Notes: generated by a model not told the origin, from the letters alone. A stretch of DNA of 64,000 nt from Anarhynchus alexandrinus (GCA_008711295.1 VUYV01000325.1:574119-638118), one strand, 5' to 3'. Numbered from the stretch's first letter, positions 10,901 to 21,430 are shown. Program-made: numbers and translations.

Positions 10901-11594
10901 GCATCCTGCTGCCACCGCTCGGCCCGGCTCTGTCCCCGCCGCCCCCCCAGCCCTGCGTTGTGACCCCCGCGCACCCCCTGGCTCCCGCAGGACCATTCGA
11001 GGATGCCCTGAAGCTCCACGAGTGCATTGTGGGGGGCAGCACCAGCCCCCCCATCGAGGACCAGTGGCCGAGTCCCCCCACGCGGAAGGCCCCCATCGCC
11101 CCCACGGAGGAGCAGCTCAGGCGGGAGCCATGGTACCACGGGAAGATGAGCCGGCGGGACGCCGAGAGGCTGCTGCAGACGGACGGGGACTTCCTGGTGC
11201 GGGACAGCCTCACCAACCCGGGGCAGTACGTGCTGACCGGGATGCACAGCGGGCAGCCCAAGCATCTGCTGCTGGTGGACCCCGAGGGTGTGGTAAGGGC
11301 AGAGCGCGGGTGGGCGATGGGGGACGGGGTGAGGGCTGGCGGGAGGGGATGTGGGGGGTGTCTGTGGGGGTGGGGAGGCACTGGGGGCTGCACGGGGACT
11401 GCGTGCGGGAGGCGGCTCTCCTGCGCTCAGGACCACTGTGCTCCCCGCCCCCCCCCGTCTCCCAGGTGAGGACCAAGGACGTGCTGTTTGAGAGCATCAG
11501 CCACCTCATCAGCCACCACCGGCAGAACGAGCAGCCCATCGTGGCTGCGGAGAGCGAGCTGCACCTCCGCCAGGTTGTCCGGAGGAAGCAGTGA
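7310..11594 (+). CDS. SHC2: SHC2, SHC-transforming adaptor protein 2 (12 coding exons)
   Basis: Exons: 7310-7586, 8325-8395, 8791-8851, 9029-9148, 9273-9326, 9545-9596, 9761-9887, 9993-10173, 10257-10323, 10419-10583, 10991-11292, 11466-11594. All junctions are GT/AG and phases match. The product is a cytoplasmic adaptor that couples activated receptor tyrosine kinases, mainly in neurons, to Grb2/Ras. In order it has an N-terminus [13 protein letters not shown] (shared in form with SHC3), a PTB domain from GPGVSYIVR to ELRFKQYL (exons 1-7), a CH1 linker with YYNSIPGK and YVNTQ Grb2-type tyrosine sites and a DLFDM adaptin-type motif, and an SH2 domain ([21 protein letters not shown] with the phosphotyrosine-binding Arg) ending RRKQ. 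CDS length falls short of about 580 codons because exon 1 is collapsed at the N at 7515. SHC2 is preferred over SHC1/SHC3 from CH1 sequence and the C2CD4C neighbour. Confidence 0.95.
8325..8395 (+). CDS. SHC2: SHC2 exon 2, PTB domain
   Basis: It encodes [20 protein letters not shown], a PTB strand/helix segment almost invariant in SHC proteins. The exon ends two bases into an Arg codon that exon 3 completes. Confidence 0.95.
8791..8851 (+). CDS. SHC2: SHC2 exon 3, PTB domain
   Basis: It encodes [20 protein letters not shown] of the PTB domain, after a GCAG acceptor and before a GTGAGT donor. Confidence 0.95.
9029..9148 (+). CDS. SHC2: SHC2 exon 4, PTB domain
   Basis: Exactly 40 codons, including [19 protein letters not shown] and ending TTRQ. 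Both ends are phase 0. Confidence 0.95.
9273..9326 (+). CDS. SHC2: SHC2 exon 5, PTB domain
   Basis: 18 codons, [18 protein letters not shown], a signature PTB segment of SHC proteins. Confidence 0.95.
9545..9596 (+). CDS. SHC2: SHC2 exon 6, PTB domain
   Basis: It encodes [17 protein letters not shown] plus the first base of the next Ala codon. The donor is GTGACG, a weaker than usual GT site. Confidence 0.93.
9761..9887 (+). CDS. SHC2: SHC2 exon 7, end of PTB domain
   Basis: It encodes [20 protein letters not shown] and the closing PTB helix with [11 protein letters not shown], followed by a short proline-rich start of CH1. Confidence 0.95.
9993..10173 (+). CDS. SHC2: SHC2 exon 8, CH1 with tandem-tyrosine site
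   Basis: It encodes an acidic stretch followed by [20 protein letters not shown]. The paired tyrosines correspond to the Grb2-binding pair of SHC1. The C-terminal part, rich in His, Pro and Gly, is variable between species. Confidence 0.93.
10257..10323 (+). CDS. SHC2: SHC2 exon 9, CH1 linker
   Basis: A short, poorly conserved exon ([20 protein letters not shown]) recognised by frame continuity and GT/AG phase with its neighbours. Confidence 0.85.
10419..10583 (+). CDS. SHC2: SHC2 exon 10, YVN site and adaptin motif
   Basis: It encodes the MYVNTQSLD Grb2-binding tyrosine motif and the SPKKDLFDM segment, which matches the adaptin-binding motif of the SHC CH1 region. Confidence 0.94.
10991..11292 (+). 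CDS. SHC2: SHC2 exon 11, most of the SH2 domain
   Basis: It begins [12 protein letters not shown] and continues to the SH2 domain: [17 protein letters not shown], then GDFLVRDS with the invariant Arg, and [14 protein letters not shown]. Confidence 0.96.
11466..11594 (+). CDS. SHC2: SHC2 exon 12, end of SH2 and stop
   Basis: It encodes [18 protein letters not shown] and the SH2 C-terminal end, finishing RRKQ before a TGA at 11592-11594. Confidence 0.96.
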   Translation: MRTKDVLFESISHLISHHRQNEQPIVAAESELHLRQVVRRKQ

Positions 11595-12820
11595 TGCCAG
11601 GGGGTACGTGAGCCCCAACCCGCTCCCCTGGCGCCGGACTGGCCCCAGCCCCAGGGCAAAGCCGGGGCCCATCCGCACTCCCCTCCTCCGGTTGTGTGTG
11701 GCCTCAGGGGGAGGCAAAGCCCCCAAAACCCCGGGGTCGGGCTCCCCATGGCCCTCCCCAGCGGTGCCTCGCGGTCCCTGGTCCTGAAGGGTCCCCCCTC
11801 ACTGCTACCTCCCCTCCATCGTCCACATGCGGCCCCTTGCGCAGCCGGACACGAAGACGTTTATTCCATGTGTGGAGGCAAAACGCTGCCACGGTGGGAG
11901 CCGGTGGGCAACCTCGCTGAGAGGGACTGAGCCCGAACCCGGCTCGGGCAGCACTGCCCCCGCGATGGGGGAATGGGGTGGGCACCACTGCGGGGCTGCC
12001 CCGTCCCCCTCCTGCCCGGGGCCCTGCCTGCGCGGGGCTGTGTGCGCCCAGCCGCTGGTACCGCTGTCCCCCACTGCCCAGCGCCGCGGACCCCAGTGCC
12101 GGCTCCATCCCGGCACGTGGAATTGGATGATGATGGAGCAAACGGGGTCGGGGCGGGTGCCGGGAGCCTCATCCTAGAGCTCGCAGGGTGGGATGGGGCA
12201 AGCAGGCGTGTGTGTGTGTGTGTGTGTGTGTGCGTGCGTGCGCACATCCCTGCGTGTGCATGTGTGCCCGTGTGTGTGTAGGTACGCGAGGGATAGCCGG
12301 GGGACCAGCTCCTTGCCCACAGAGCTGTGCCTCTCACCCAACGCTGCTGCTCAGGACCCAACTCCCCGCCTCGTCCCCCCCAACATCTGGGGAGTACCCC
12401 CGTCTGTGGGGTCCCCCATCAGTGGGGGCTGTAGCCCCCGGCTTCGCTTTGGCCGTGGGATGGGGCACAAACATCTCTTGGAGGCCGGAGCTGCTGTATG
12501 TCCCTGTCACTTCCACATTTCCAGCTGGATTCTCCCCAGGAGCTGCTGCCATGGGAGGTGCCCGGTGGCCACGAGCCCCTGCAGCCCTCCAGGACGAAGC
12601 TGCTGCGGGGAAGGCGCAGGGCAGGGCTGAGCTCCTGGCACCGACCCGTGATGCCAGGGCTGCCGGGGGGAGAGGGGTCCCTCAGCCCCCAGGGAGCCCC
12701 CCCGGCCGGCTCGGGGCTTTGGTAGGTTTTTACGGCATATGCGTCCCCTTCTCCAGTGTGTCTGGCTCTGGGTGCGGGTGCGTGGTTTGGAATACGTTTC
12801 TAATTAAACCTGGAAATGAG
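11595..12820 (+). other. SHC2: Probable SHC2 3' UTR
   Basis: GC-rich sequence after the stop codon. The first reasonable poly(A) signal is ATTAAA in TCTAATTAAACC near 12800. The length is inferred from that signal only. It includes a TG microsatellite at about 12209-12280. Confidence 0.5.
12209..12280. repeat. (TG)n microsatellite with TGCG variants
   Basis: A run of about 12 GT dinucleotides followed by GTGCGTGCGTGC and a second short GT run. Alternating purine-pyrimidine sequence of this kind can adopt Z-DNA and is usually length-polymorphic. Confidence 0.9.
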
Positions 12821-15800
12821 CGAGGTGCCCGGGTTGTTCATGCTGCCCCCAGGCACGGTGCTGCCGCTGCCGGCTCCTGCGCCCGGGGCTCGATGGGGTG
12901 GGGATGCAGAGGGTGTCGGGACGGTGTCTCCATCACCACCAGCTCCTGCCTGGTCCCACGTTGGTGGTGGCATCTGGCCGCATCCTGGCTGGTCACACTT
13001 GCCTCTGCCCCCCTGGGTCATCTTGTCCCCCTTCTGCACGTGGGTCACCCCCCACCCCGCAGCTCCGGAGGGGGCTGCAGCACCCGGGGCTTGGCCCTGG
13101 GGCGCTGCTCCTGCACCGCATCTCCTCCCACTGCCTGCGGGCTCACCGCCCACCTCTGCCCGCGGGCAGCATGCGGCCGCTCGCCCCCGAGCCCCCTGCC
13201 CAGGCCCCCTCCGGCTCCTGCCGCAGCCGGGCTGGCACCGAGCAGCCCGGAGCGGAGCTGCCGTTCGTCACCCGTTAATGAGCACGCGGCTGGTGGAGCG
13301 AGAGCCCTGCGGTGGGCCTGGCCGCGGCTCCCGGTGACACGGTGCGGCCGGCAGATAGGAAAGGTTCTTGGCCGGAGGCGGCGGAGGCGGGAGAAGGCTG
13401 CCGCAGCGCTGCGGGAGCCAGCGGCGTGGCCGGGCTGCGAACCACCAGGCGCATGCACCGGGTGGGCAGCAGCCCCCAGCGGGTCCGGCACCAGCCCTGG
13501 CACTGGCCGGCTCCGGGGTTTTGCTGCGTCCCCTCCGCTCGCCCGGCCCCTGGTGGGTGCCGCCGGCACATCTCGGCTCTGCCCCGCGTGCTGCCGCCGA
13601 GCCACCGGCACCCGCCGCGGGGAGCGGGGTCACCCTGGCACCCTCTGCCCCTCGCTGGGGACGGCCCCTCCCGGGACGGGGCTGGCTGGGTGCTGGCTGA
13701 GTCAATGAGTAAAATAAGCCCCTAAATAAAGCCCAGTAATGAATGTGTAATTTTCCATTGATAGTTGAATACCTACGGGGATGCGGCGCTTCCATCTCAG
13801 CTGCTATTTTTTGTCATGTAGTAATGCATCTGCAAAGATAATTGCGTCGTTCCCTCAATGGCAGAGGCAGGAAGAGGCAGCGAGAGCTCGGACTTTCGTC
13901 TTTCGCCCCCGGAGAACAAGCCCACGCGTGGCCCGCGCTGCTGCTGGCGCTGCCCTGGCCCCGCGGCCCCGGGCTGCTGCCGAGAGGTGCCCGAAGCGCT
14001 GGTGGAGGATTTGTTTTAGGGGTTTTAGGGCTTTGGTTGAGGCTGGTGTGTGGTGCCAATGGCCACGGGGTGCGGGGCTGCTGCGGGGCGGCTCGGGGAC
14101 CCTCCTTGAGAGGGTCCTGTGGTGGGGCAGTGCCCCACAGCCACTCGGCACAAGGGCAGGACCCCGTGGGGGAGGCGGGCTGGGAGCAGCGCAGCAGCGT
14201 TCTTGAAGCAAAAAACAATTAAAACAAATATGAGGCCTTTATTGAGTTAAGTACAGACATGAATAATGCAGTCAGAGCAGCAGGGAGTGGTCCCATCTGA
14301 AACTGGATTTATTTCGGTGTGCTCTGCACCCCCAGTGCGGCTCCGCTCTGCACTGGTCCTCACTGGGCCGGGGGGTGAGGGGCTGTGGGAGACTGGGGGT
14401 GGGCGATGGCGGAGCGGAGCAGATAGTGGCACATGTGCTGAAACCACTGGTGTGTTTGGAGTAGCAGTCTGTAGGCTCCAGAGTTAACGCCAGGCTGAAG
14501 GGGAGAGCAACTCGTGTCTCAGCACTCCTCCTTCAGCCCGTGTGATGGTGGGGAGGCCGAGGGGGTTTGGGAAGGTTTGGAAGCCACAGAAGAGTGACTG
14601 CAGAGGGATGTGGCCTCCTTGCTCTCCCAGGGCCTTGGGGGGGTCCCGCTGACCAACCGTCCCTCTGTCTGTCTGTCTCCAAACATGCTGAGAACAAACA
14701 TTGCCCGGTCCAGTTTTCCTGGACAGAGGGGTAAGAGTCTCTGACATTGGCAGTCAGCAAGTTTCATGGGAATAACTTCCCAGCTGGAGAAGAGGAGATG
14801 TCTCCTGCCCTGGCGGGGGCTCAGCCCGTACCCCGGGATCCCGGGGGAGCTGGCACCAACCCCTTCCCCTCACAGGGCTCTCTCCTTCCCAGCTTCCAGC
14901 AGGTGGTAGCATGCTGCCGGCTCTGCCAGCCACGTCCCCAGCCCTGCCAGCGTCCCCAGCCAGGCGTCGCTTGCCCGGGGTGCCACGTCCAGGCCTTGCC
15001 AGGCACCGCACACCTCCGGCAGCCTCCAGCCCGGCACGGGGGACCCTCGTCCGTCTCGCTCTGCCCTTGCCTGGCTCCCCGTCACGCTGCCTGGGGAGGT
15101 GGCCCTGGACCCCCGAGAGCTGTCCCCTCCTGGCGTCCTGCGCTGCCATGCAGAGCCCTGGAGGAGGGGGAGGCAGGCGAGGAAGGGCACCCTCCCGGCT
15201 CCACACTGCGGGGTGCCGAGCAAGGGTCCGGAGCCCATTTTGGAGGCTGTGGAAACCATGTTTTCTGCTGGCCCTGCAAGTGTTTGTTCTCTGCCCATTT
15301 CTGCGTTGGGTCCGGCAGCTCCTGCCGCATGCCGTGGCTGTGGCAGCGCAGTGCCGCAGGTGAGCGCTGGTCTCTGGCAGCCCCGTGCCAGCAGCGGGAC
15401 TGGCTGCCGGCCCTGCCGGGAAGGGATGCTCCTGGCGCAGCCCATGTCCCCGAGGTGCCGGAGATGCATGTCCCTGTGCCAGCTCCTGCTGCGAGCGCGG
15501 GGTCTCCCCTGCTGTCCCTTTGCTGGGAACTGGGGCACTCAGGACTTCAGTGTCTCCGTCCAACCGCTGCAGCTCCTCTTCTGCCCCAAACCTGGAAGCC
15601 CCGTCCCGGGCTGAGCGCAGGCACACTCAGTGCAGGCAGCAGGCAGCTCCGAGCACGCGGCTCCCCTCCGTCCCCCAGAGACGGCTGGCCCCGAGCCGAG
15701 CGGGCAGGGCTGGCTCGGCTCCAGCGCTCTTTGTTATCTCAGGGGAATTCAACCATTTCTGCACCTTGTTTACCCACTGTTGTGCAGGGTGGAGGAAAGG

Positions 15801-16950
15801 CAAACACCAGCCTTTTGTTCACCAGCCTCCCCTTCCCGTGAGCCTCATCCTCCTCTCCCGGGCTCCATCTGCCCTCTTCTTTCCCCACGGGACCCAGGAC
15901 TCAGCACCTGGCAGAGAAGAGCCCTGAGTCCAGCCAGGACACCGCCGTCCCCCTTCCCCACCGCTGCCCCCGAAACATCCCTGCCCAGACTCCTCCAGCT
16001 CCTGGCCGGTTCCTGCTCCACACACACACCGTTCGGAGGGTTCCAGCAGCTTTTCCCGGGTCCACTCCTGTGCCAGCAAGGGGCAGCCATGCCAAAGGGC
16101 CCGCTCCCGGGGAAGGTCTGCAGTTGGCCTGAGCTGCTGCTCCCCACCGGGCAGAACAATGTGCCAAGAAACTCCATAAATCAGAGCGCTCGCGTTGCCA
16201 GGGAGCACCCGCTTGCTGCTGGGAGAGGCCTGGGCACGGCAGGCAGAGGGCACGCGATGAAACCGGGGCGTGCAGGGAGAGGGGAGGGTGGTGACCCGCT
16301 TCCAGAGAGGGAGGACCGTCGTTCCCTGGGCCCTGGGGACCCTCTTCCCTGCCACCTTTCTCGGGTGCTAGCAGAGCTGGCTGCTGGCTCCCAGTCTGGC
16401 TCCACACGGCCGCCTGTCTCTTTCCATCGGCTCAGAGTCAGGATGCAGAGAGAGCCGAGACCTCCCACCGCTCGCGTTCACTGCCCGGCTGCAGCAGCCC
16501 CTGACGACAGAGCTCACCACGCCAGGGCCCCCTTCCTGGTGATTATTCCCAGCCCTGCACCGCTGCGGGGTGACGGACCCTTCCCCGCAGTCTGACGGCA
16601 TCCACGGGGCAGCAGCCAGGGCGGGACAGCCACTGGTCCCGATCCGTGCCACTGTCCTGCCCGGTGCATCCCTGTCCCCAGGGCTATAAATTCATGCGGC
16701 ACCCGCTCCATGGCCCATCACCCTGGTCTGAGAGCCTCCTGCCCCCCCCGCCCCCCCGCAGCACCGGGGCCTGCAGTGATGCTCCGTGGACCCTCCGGAC
16801 GCGCTGCTGCGGTGCCCCCAGCGCCACCCGGGCCGTGTCCTGCCCCAGCGCTGTCCCTGCCGGGTGCGGTGAGACGTGTGACATGTGGCACTGCCTCCCC
16901 CGCTCCTCCAGCCACGATATTAAACCACTTAATGCACTCAGCGGGTCCTC
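12821..16950. other. Intergenic between SHC2 and C2CD4C
   Basis: About 4 kb, mostly GC-rich, with long but unconvincing open frames on both strands. AT-rich islands lie at 13690-13880 and 14205-14300. The second contains CCTTTATTGAG, which on the minus strand reads CTCAATAAAGG, a possible poly(A) signal of an unknown minus-strand transcript. Confidence 0.5.
13690..13880. promoter_or_regulatory. AT-rich island, candidate conserved non-coding element
   Basis: About 190 bp of AT-rich sequence with AATAAAGC, GTAATGAATG, TCCATTGATAG, GTAATGCATC and AGATAATTGCG inside otherwise very GC-rich DNA. It is not a recognised repeat. Enhancer function is inferred only from base composition and ATTA/TAAT core motifs. 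Confidence 0.35.
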
Positions 16951-17280
16951 GAGCCCCGAGCGGCCCTGGAGTGCTGCTGCCTTTGTTCGGCGCTTTGATG
17001 AGCTCAAGAGCTCGGAGGGGAGAGCGGGCTGCGCCGGGGGGGGGGGGGAACCCGGCCCCGCCCCCCGGCCCCCGCCCCCGGGGGGCCCCCNGCGCGGGGC
17101 GGGGAAATGCGGGGGCGCCGCGCTCGGAGGATTACGGCGGCGGCGCGGGGAAGGAGCGGGGCCGCCGCCGCCGCCGCCGTATAAAAGCGCGTCCGCGCCC
17201 GCCCCGCCCGGGCTGCGGCGGCGGCGGCGGCTCCGCTACAGGTGCGGCGGATCCCGGCGGCTTCCCGATCGCGGCGGCGC

Positions 17281-17385
17281 CCGTCGGTCGGTCTGTCCGT
17301 CTGCTCGTCGGTCGGTGTGTCTGTCTGTCCGTCGGTCGGTCGGTCGGTCTGGGCATCGCGTCGCGTCGCGTCGCGTCGCGGCCGG
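17281..17385. repeat. GTCGG/GTCTGTCC and (GTCGC)n simple repeats
   Basis: Imperfect repeats of GTCGGTCG, CTGTCCGT and then about five GTCGC units, within the proposed C2CD4C 5'-UTR intron. Confidence 0.85.
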
Positions 17386-17472
17386 CGGCTCCCCGTGCGC
17401 CGCGGCCGCCCCGTCCCGTCCCGTCCCGACCCATCGCTCGGGGCCGCCGCCGCCGCGTCCCTCGGGGCCGCG

Positions 17473-17612
17473 TCCCTCGGCGCGGCCGGTTCCCTTCCGT
17501 CTCCCCCCGGGCTGGCGGGTCCCCCCGTCCCTCGGCGCGGCTGGTTCCCTCCCGTCCTCGGCCCCGTCCCCCCGGGCTGGCGGGTCCCCGTCTCTCGGTG
17601 CCGCCGGTTGCC
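17473..17612. repeat. Short GC-rich minisatellite, about 2.3 units
   Basis: The block CCCTCGGCGCGGCCGGTTCC plus CCGGGCTGGCGGGTCCCC is repeated about 55-65 bp later with small changes, and a third partial unit follows. It lies in the proposed 5'-UTR intron. Confidence 0.75.
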
Positions 17613-17710
17613 CCCCCAGGCTGACGGCTCCGGTCTGTCCCTGCCGGTGCCCGACCGCCGGTGACGGCGTCGCCCCTCGGGTCTCTTCCAGCCCCGTACC
17701 CGGCGGCAAC

Positions 17711-18970
17711 ATGTGGCTCCTGGAGCGGCTGCGCGGCGTGGCGGAGAACGGTGGGTCCCGGGGCGCGGGGCCGGAGGAGTCCCCGCGGGGGTCCCGCTAC
17801 AGCAACGTCCTCACCCCGGACAAGATCCCGGACTTCTTCATCCCGCCCAAGCTGAGTGCGGCACCTGCCGAGGCCGAGGGCGCCGAGCCCCCCGCAGCGC
17901 CCGCCCTGGGCCCCTCGGCCTCGGAGCAGGACCTGGCCGGGCGCAAGCCCCCGCGCAGCCCCCGGCCGTCCAGCCGGCCCCGGCAGCGGGCAGCCGGCCG
18001 GCACATCATCCAGATCGAGAGCGCCGAGGACTGGACGGCCGAGGAGGGCTTCAGCACCAACGCAGACCCGCAGGCGCAGACAGCCATGTCGCTGCCCTAC
18101 GTGCCCAAGGCGCAGACCTCCTACGGCTTCGCCACGCTGGTGGAGAGCCCCCACACGCGGCGCAAAGAGTCGCTCTTCCACAGCGAGCACAGCAGCCTCT
18201 GCCCCTCGCCAGCCACCTCGCCCAGCGCCCAGCGCCGAGCCAAGCTCAACGGCGAGAGCAGACCCCGGGCGCCCGCCGACCTGGGCGCAGCCCTCATGCA
18301 CCCCGGCCGCTACTTCAGCGGCGGCGAGAGCGACACATGCTCCTCGGCCGAGTCCTCACCCTTTGGCTCCCCACTGCTCTCCCGCTCCGTCTCCCTGCTG
18401 AAGATCTTCAGCCAGGAGAGCCAGTCCAAGGTCATCAAGCTGAAGCACTCGGTAGCCCGCAACAGCTCCCTCTCCACCGATGACAGCTCGGCCGACACCA
18501 GCCCCAGTGCCCAGCGCCGCTCCAGGAGCGCCCCAGCCGGGGGGCAGCCGCCCGCCGCCCTGCTGCCCCTGGACCTGCCGGCGGGCCGCGACCGGGAGCA
18601 CAGCCTGCGGCTCAGCCGGGGCGGGAGCCTGCGCCTGGCCGCCGAGTACGACCCCTCCAACGCCCGGCTGCGCGTGAGGCTCGTCTCCGCCGAGGACCTC
18701 TATGACGCCCTCGTCGACCTGCGCAGCATCAACTGCTGCGTCTCGCTGTGCCTCAACCCCGGGAAGCTGCAGAAGCAGCGCAGCACCATCGTCAAGAACA
18801 GCCGCAACCCCATCTTCAACGAGGACTTCTTCTTCGACGGGCTGGGCCCCGGCCACGCCAGGAAGATGTCCCTGAAGCTCAAGGTGGTCAACAAGGGCAG
18901 CAGCCTTAAGCGGGACACGCTGCTGGGGGAGAAGGAGCTGCCGCTCACCGCCCTCCTGTCCTGCCTGTAG
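17711..18970 (+). CDS. C2CD4C: C2CD4C, C2 calcium-dependent domain-containing protein 4C
   Basis: Single coding exon of 420 codons including the TAG stop. The product begins MWLLERLRGVAENG and has the family hallmark NVLTPDKIPDFFIPPKLS near residues 35-52, then HIIQIESAEDWTAEEGFS near 97-115. A serine/proline-rich middle follows (PSPATSPSAQRR, SSLSTDDSSADTSPSAQRR), and a C-terminal C2-like domain covers roughly residues 318-417 (RLRVRLVSAEDLYDALVDLR, then NPIFNEDFFFDGL). Length fits the mammalian protein (about 420). Members of this family are poorly characterised; C2CD4A/B are linked to inflammation and islet biology, and no enzymatic activity is known. The start at 17711 is chosen because the upstream frame is low-complexity CpG-island sequence and the N-terminus matches the family. 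Confidence 0.95.
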   Translation: MWLLERLRGVAENGGSRGAGPEESPRGSRYSNVLTPDKIPDFFIPPKLSAAPAEAEGAEPPAAPALGPSASEQDLAGRKPPRSPRPSSRPRQRAAGRHIIQIESAEDWTAEEGFSTNADPQAQTAMSLPYVPKAQTSYGFATLVESPHTRRKESLFHSEHSSLCPSPATSPSAQRRAKLNGESRPRAPADLGAALMHPGRYFSGGESDTCSSAESSPFGSPLLSRSVSLLKIFSQESQSKVIKLKHSVARNSSLSTDDSSADTSPSAQRRSRSAPAGGQPPAALLPLDLPAGRDREHSLRLSRGGSLRLAAEYDPSNARLRVRLVSAEDLYDALVDLRSINCCVSLCLNPGKLQKQRSTIVKNSRNPIFNEDFFFDGLGPGHARKMSLKLKVVNKGSSLKRDTLLGEKELPLTALLSCL

Positions 18971-21430
18971 GCGCTTGCTGCCAGCCCCGGAGGGAGCTGC
19001 CCCCCCGGGGGGCTGGGGCGAGGGGGGGGCGGCCCTGTCCCCCGGCCTCGCTCAGGAGGGTTTGGAAGGGCCCCTTGGAGGAGGGATGGGGCCGTGGCAG
19101 AGCGTGGGGGTCCCCGGGGGCAGCGCTGCCGTGGGGCTCTGCCGGCACCAGCCCTCCTGCGGCCGGGCAGGCAGCGCCGGTGGCCACCGCCTCTCCCCTC
19201 TGCTCCCTCCTGGGGCTGCATCTCCTGCAGCCCAGCGGGAAGCGGGGATCCACCGGCCCCGTCTGCACCGGGAAGGATGGATGTCACCAGCTGGGCTCTT
19301 CCCTCCCTGGTGCCCGTGGTCTCCAGCCGGCCAGCACGAAGGTTGGAGGTGGGTACATCTCTGTAGCATACTTACTGCCACCTCTCTCAAAGTCCCAGCT
19401 CCTGGAGTCAGGTGATAGCATCAATCTCAGCTTTAATTTAAAATACAAGTTTCTAGTCTTGGAAACTGCAGAGAAAATACTGCAGAGGTGACCCAAGAGT
19501 GGGCCAAGGGAGGTGACCCTGGGGGAAGAGTCAGGTTTGTGGGTCTTGAGCCTTTTCTGGACTCTTCCCAGCCCTGCAGGACAGCACAGATGTGCGAGTC
19601 GGCTTGGTCCGACCCCTGCACCTCCCGGGATGCCCTCCCTGCACGCCCCCAGCAGTGTCCCCCGCTGCTGACCCCCTGCGGGACACTGCTCCCGGAGCTT
19701 CAGGGGCTTTGGGTTTGCCCAGATCCGGGAGGCTGCCTGTGCCCATCCCCTGCCTGCGGGAGGGGGATGCCGGGGCTGGCGCTGCTGGGGGGGGGCCTGG
19801 CACCCCTCGCCCTGGGCACACTGGTGGTCCCAGGCAGTGTCCCCGCAGATACACTTGCTGACAAAAGCTGAGGCGACAGGAGTAGCCCCCCGCGGGTGCT
19901 GGGGGTCTGGCTGGCACTGGGGACGTGCCCGGGTGTCGCTGGCAGAGGGGCTGTGCCTGAGGCTCCCCTACCCTCTGCGGGCGCTTGTGAGCGGCTGCAC
20001 CCGCCGGGCGGGAGGGACATGTCCCGTGGGGCCACGACGCCCCTGTGCCCGGCGGGACCCCGCTCACCGGAGGCACCAGCCTGGCCCTGCAGTTTCCCTT
20101 TGGGGCGAGTGGGGTGCTCCCACCCCTCCCTGCCCGCCGGGCCGACCGGCTGGAGGCACCGGGAGCGGGGGAAATGCCGTCTGGGGCATTTCTGCGAGGG
20201 GATAAAACAGACGCCTTGTTGTTGTTTGGTGTGGTGTTACCCATTGCATCGGGCTCTGCATGTCTCTGTGGAGCGGAGCAGGAGTCGCAGTGCTCCCGTC
20301 CCTGCCTGTTGCAGCACGCGTGGACACACACGCACACACGTGTCCCTCTGTGTTAACCTCTGTCGGTGGCAGTTGATGTTCCTTCCTTGTCCTTTGCAGC
20401 AGATGGCAGATTTCAGTGTTGGCTATTTATATCTGAGGCTGATCTTTCCCAGCGTGTTTTACTTCTGTCTGTAAATATGTTTCAGGTACACGAGGCATGG
20501 TTCTGATAGCGCGGTGTTTGCATGTCGGGGGGATTCGGGGTGATCGTGGCTGTTTGTGGAGCTTGTGGCTGAAAACAAACCGTGCAGGACGTAAGGAGCA
20601 GACACGTCCCTCCTTCGTGGGGGATTTCCCACCTGAGGCGTCCCACCGCTCCCCCGGGAGCCAACACGGAGGACGCTGCCAGCCCCCGAGTGCCCAGACT
20701 CGCCCCGGGGGCAGACAGGGGCTCTGGGGAGGGTGGGATGGGGAGACGCGCCACGTCCCTGGGCTGGGGGCGAACATCCCACCCTGAGCAGACCTGGGTC
20801 TGGGAGGGGACCCTGCCCGGCCGACTGCTGCCCGACGGCCCCGTGTACCCCTTGTGAGCGCCCTGCGGTCCCCGGGGTGCTGCGCCTGCACGGGGCTGGT
20901 GGGACCCCAGTGTTGCTGGGGGTGGGGGGAACCCAGCAGGCAGGGCAGGGGTGGGGGGGGGCGCGGAGCAGGAGCTGGGCAAAGATTTTTGGTGCTCTAT
21001 GAGAGGGTTGGGGGGTGATGCGTCCCCCACGGCAGAGCTGTGTGCCTTTGGATTTGGGCAAGGGGGATGCAGAGAGCAGGGCCCTGGGCTGCTCCTTGGG
21101 CTGGGGCTGGCCCTGGGAGAGGACCCAAGAGCCGGGGGGCTTGTGCTGCCCCCCCTCCCCATCCCAGGGCTGCCTCGCCGGAGTCGAGCCCTGGGACGTG
21201 CTGCTGTGAGCTCCGCTCCCGTGATGGCGGGAGGGCGGCGCGGGAGCCGGGACCGTGGCCTGGCTGGGTCTTTCCTCCCCTGTAGCTCTTTTCTACTGTT
21301 CCTGCTTTTGATATTTCTGTGGCTGGTTTTAATGATGCATTTTTGGAGTGAAATAATATGTTAATACCTGAATGGAATGTTTGTTTACAGATGACTTCCC
21401 CTTTTTAGTGCAATAAAGTAATTTCTAAAA
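18971..21430 (+). other. C2CD4C: Probable C2CD4C 3' UTR
   Basis: About 2.4 kb from the stop codon to an AATAAA at 21412-21417. AT-rich, T-rich stretches appear near 20200-20500 and 21280-21420, as is common near 3' ends. The limits are inferred from the poly(A) signal. Confidence 0.5.

Larger units (their letters stand above)
16980..17710 (+). promoter_or_regulatory. C2CD4C: C2CD4C promoter, 5'-UTR exon and intron in a CpG island
   Basis: A TATAAAAG box lies at 17180-17187 after a CCG-repeat run, so transcription would start near 17210. A CTACAG/GTGCGG donor at 17241/17242 and a CTCTTCCAG acceptor ending at 17691 suggest a 450-bp intron in the 5' UTR, with the start ATG 20 bases into exon 2. 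A single N at 17091 and long G and C runs mark poor assembly quality upstream. Confidence 0.6.

Noticed and set aside
14747..15841. 364-codon plus-strand frame between SHC2 and C2CD4C
   Set aside because: No recognisable domain; Pro/Ala/Ser/Cys-rich text typical of stop-poor GC-rich DNA, with other long frames on the opposite strand at the same place.
16646..17710. In-frame extension of the C2CD4C reading frame upstream of its ATG (774 codons in total)
   Set aside because: The upstream part crosses the TATA box, CCG runs, simple repeats and an N and has no family similarity. The family N-terminus begins at MWLLERL.
17132..18301. 389-codon minus-strand frame opposite C2CD4C
   Set aside because: An antisense shadow of a GC-rich coding exon; composition is Arg/Gly/Pro-rich without any known domain.
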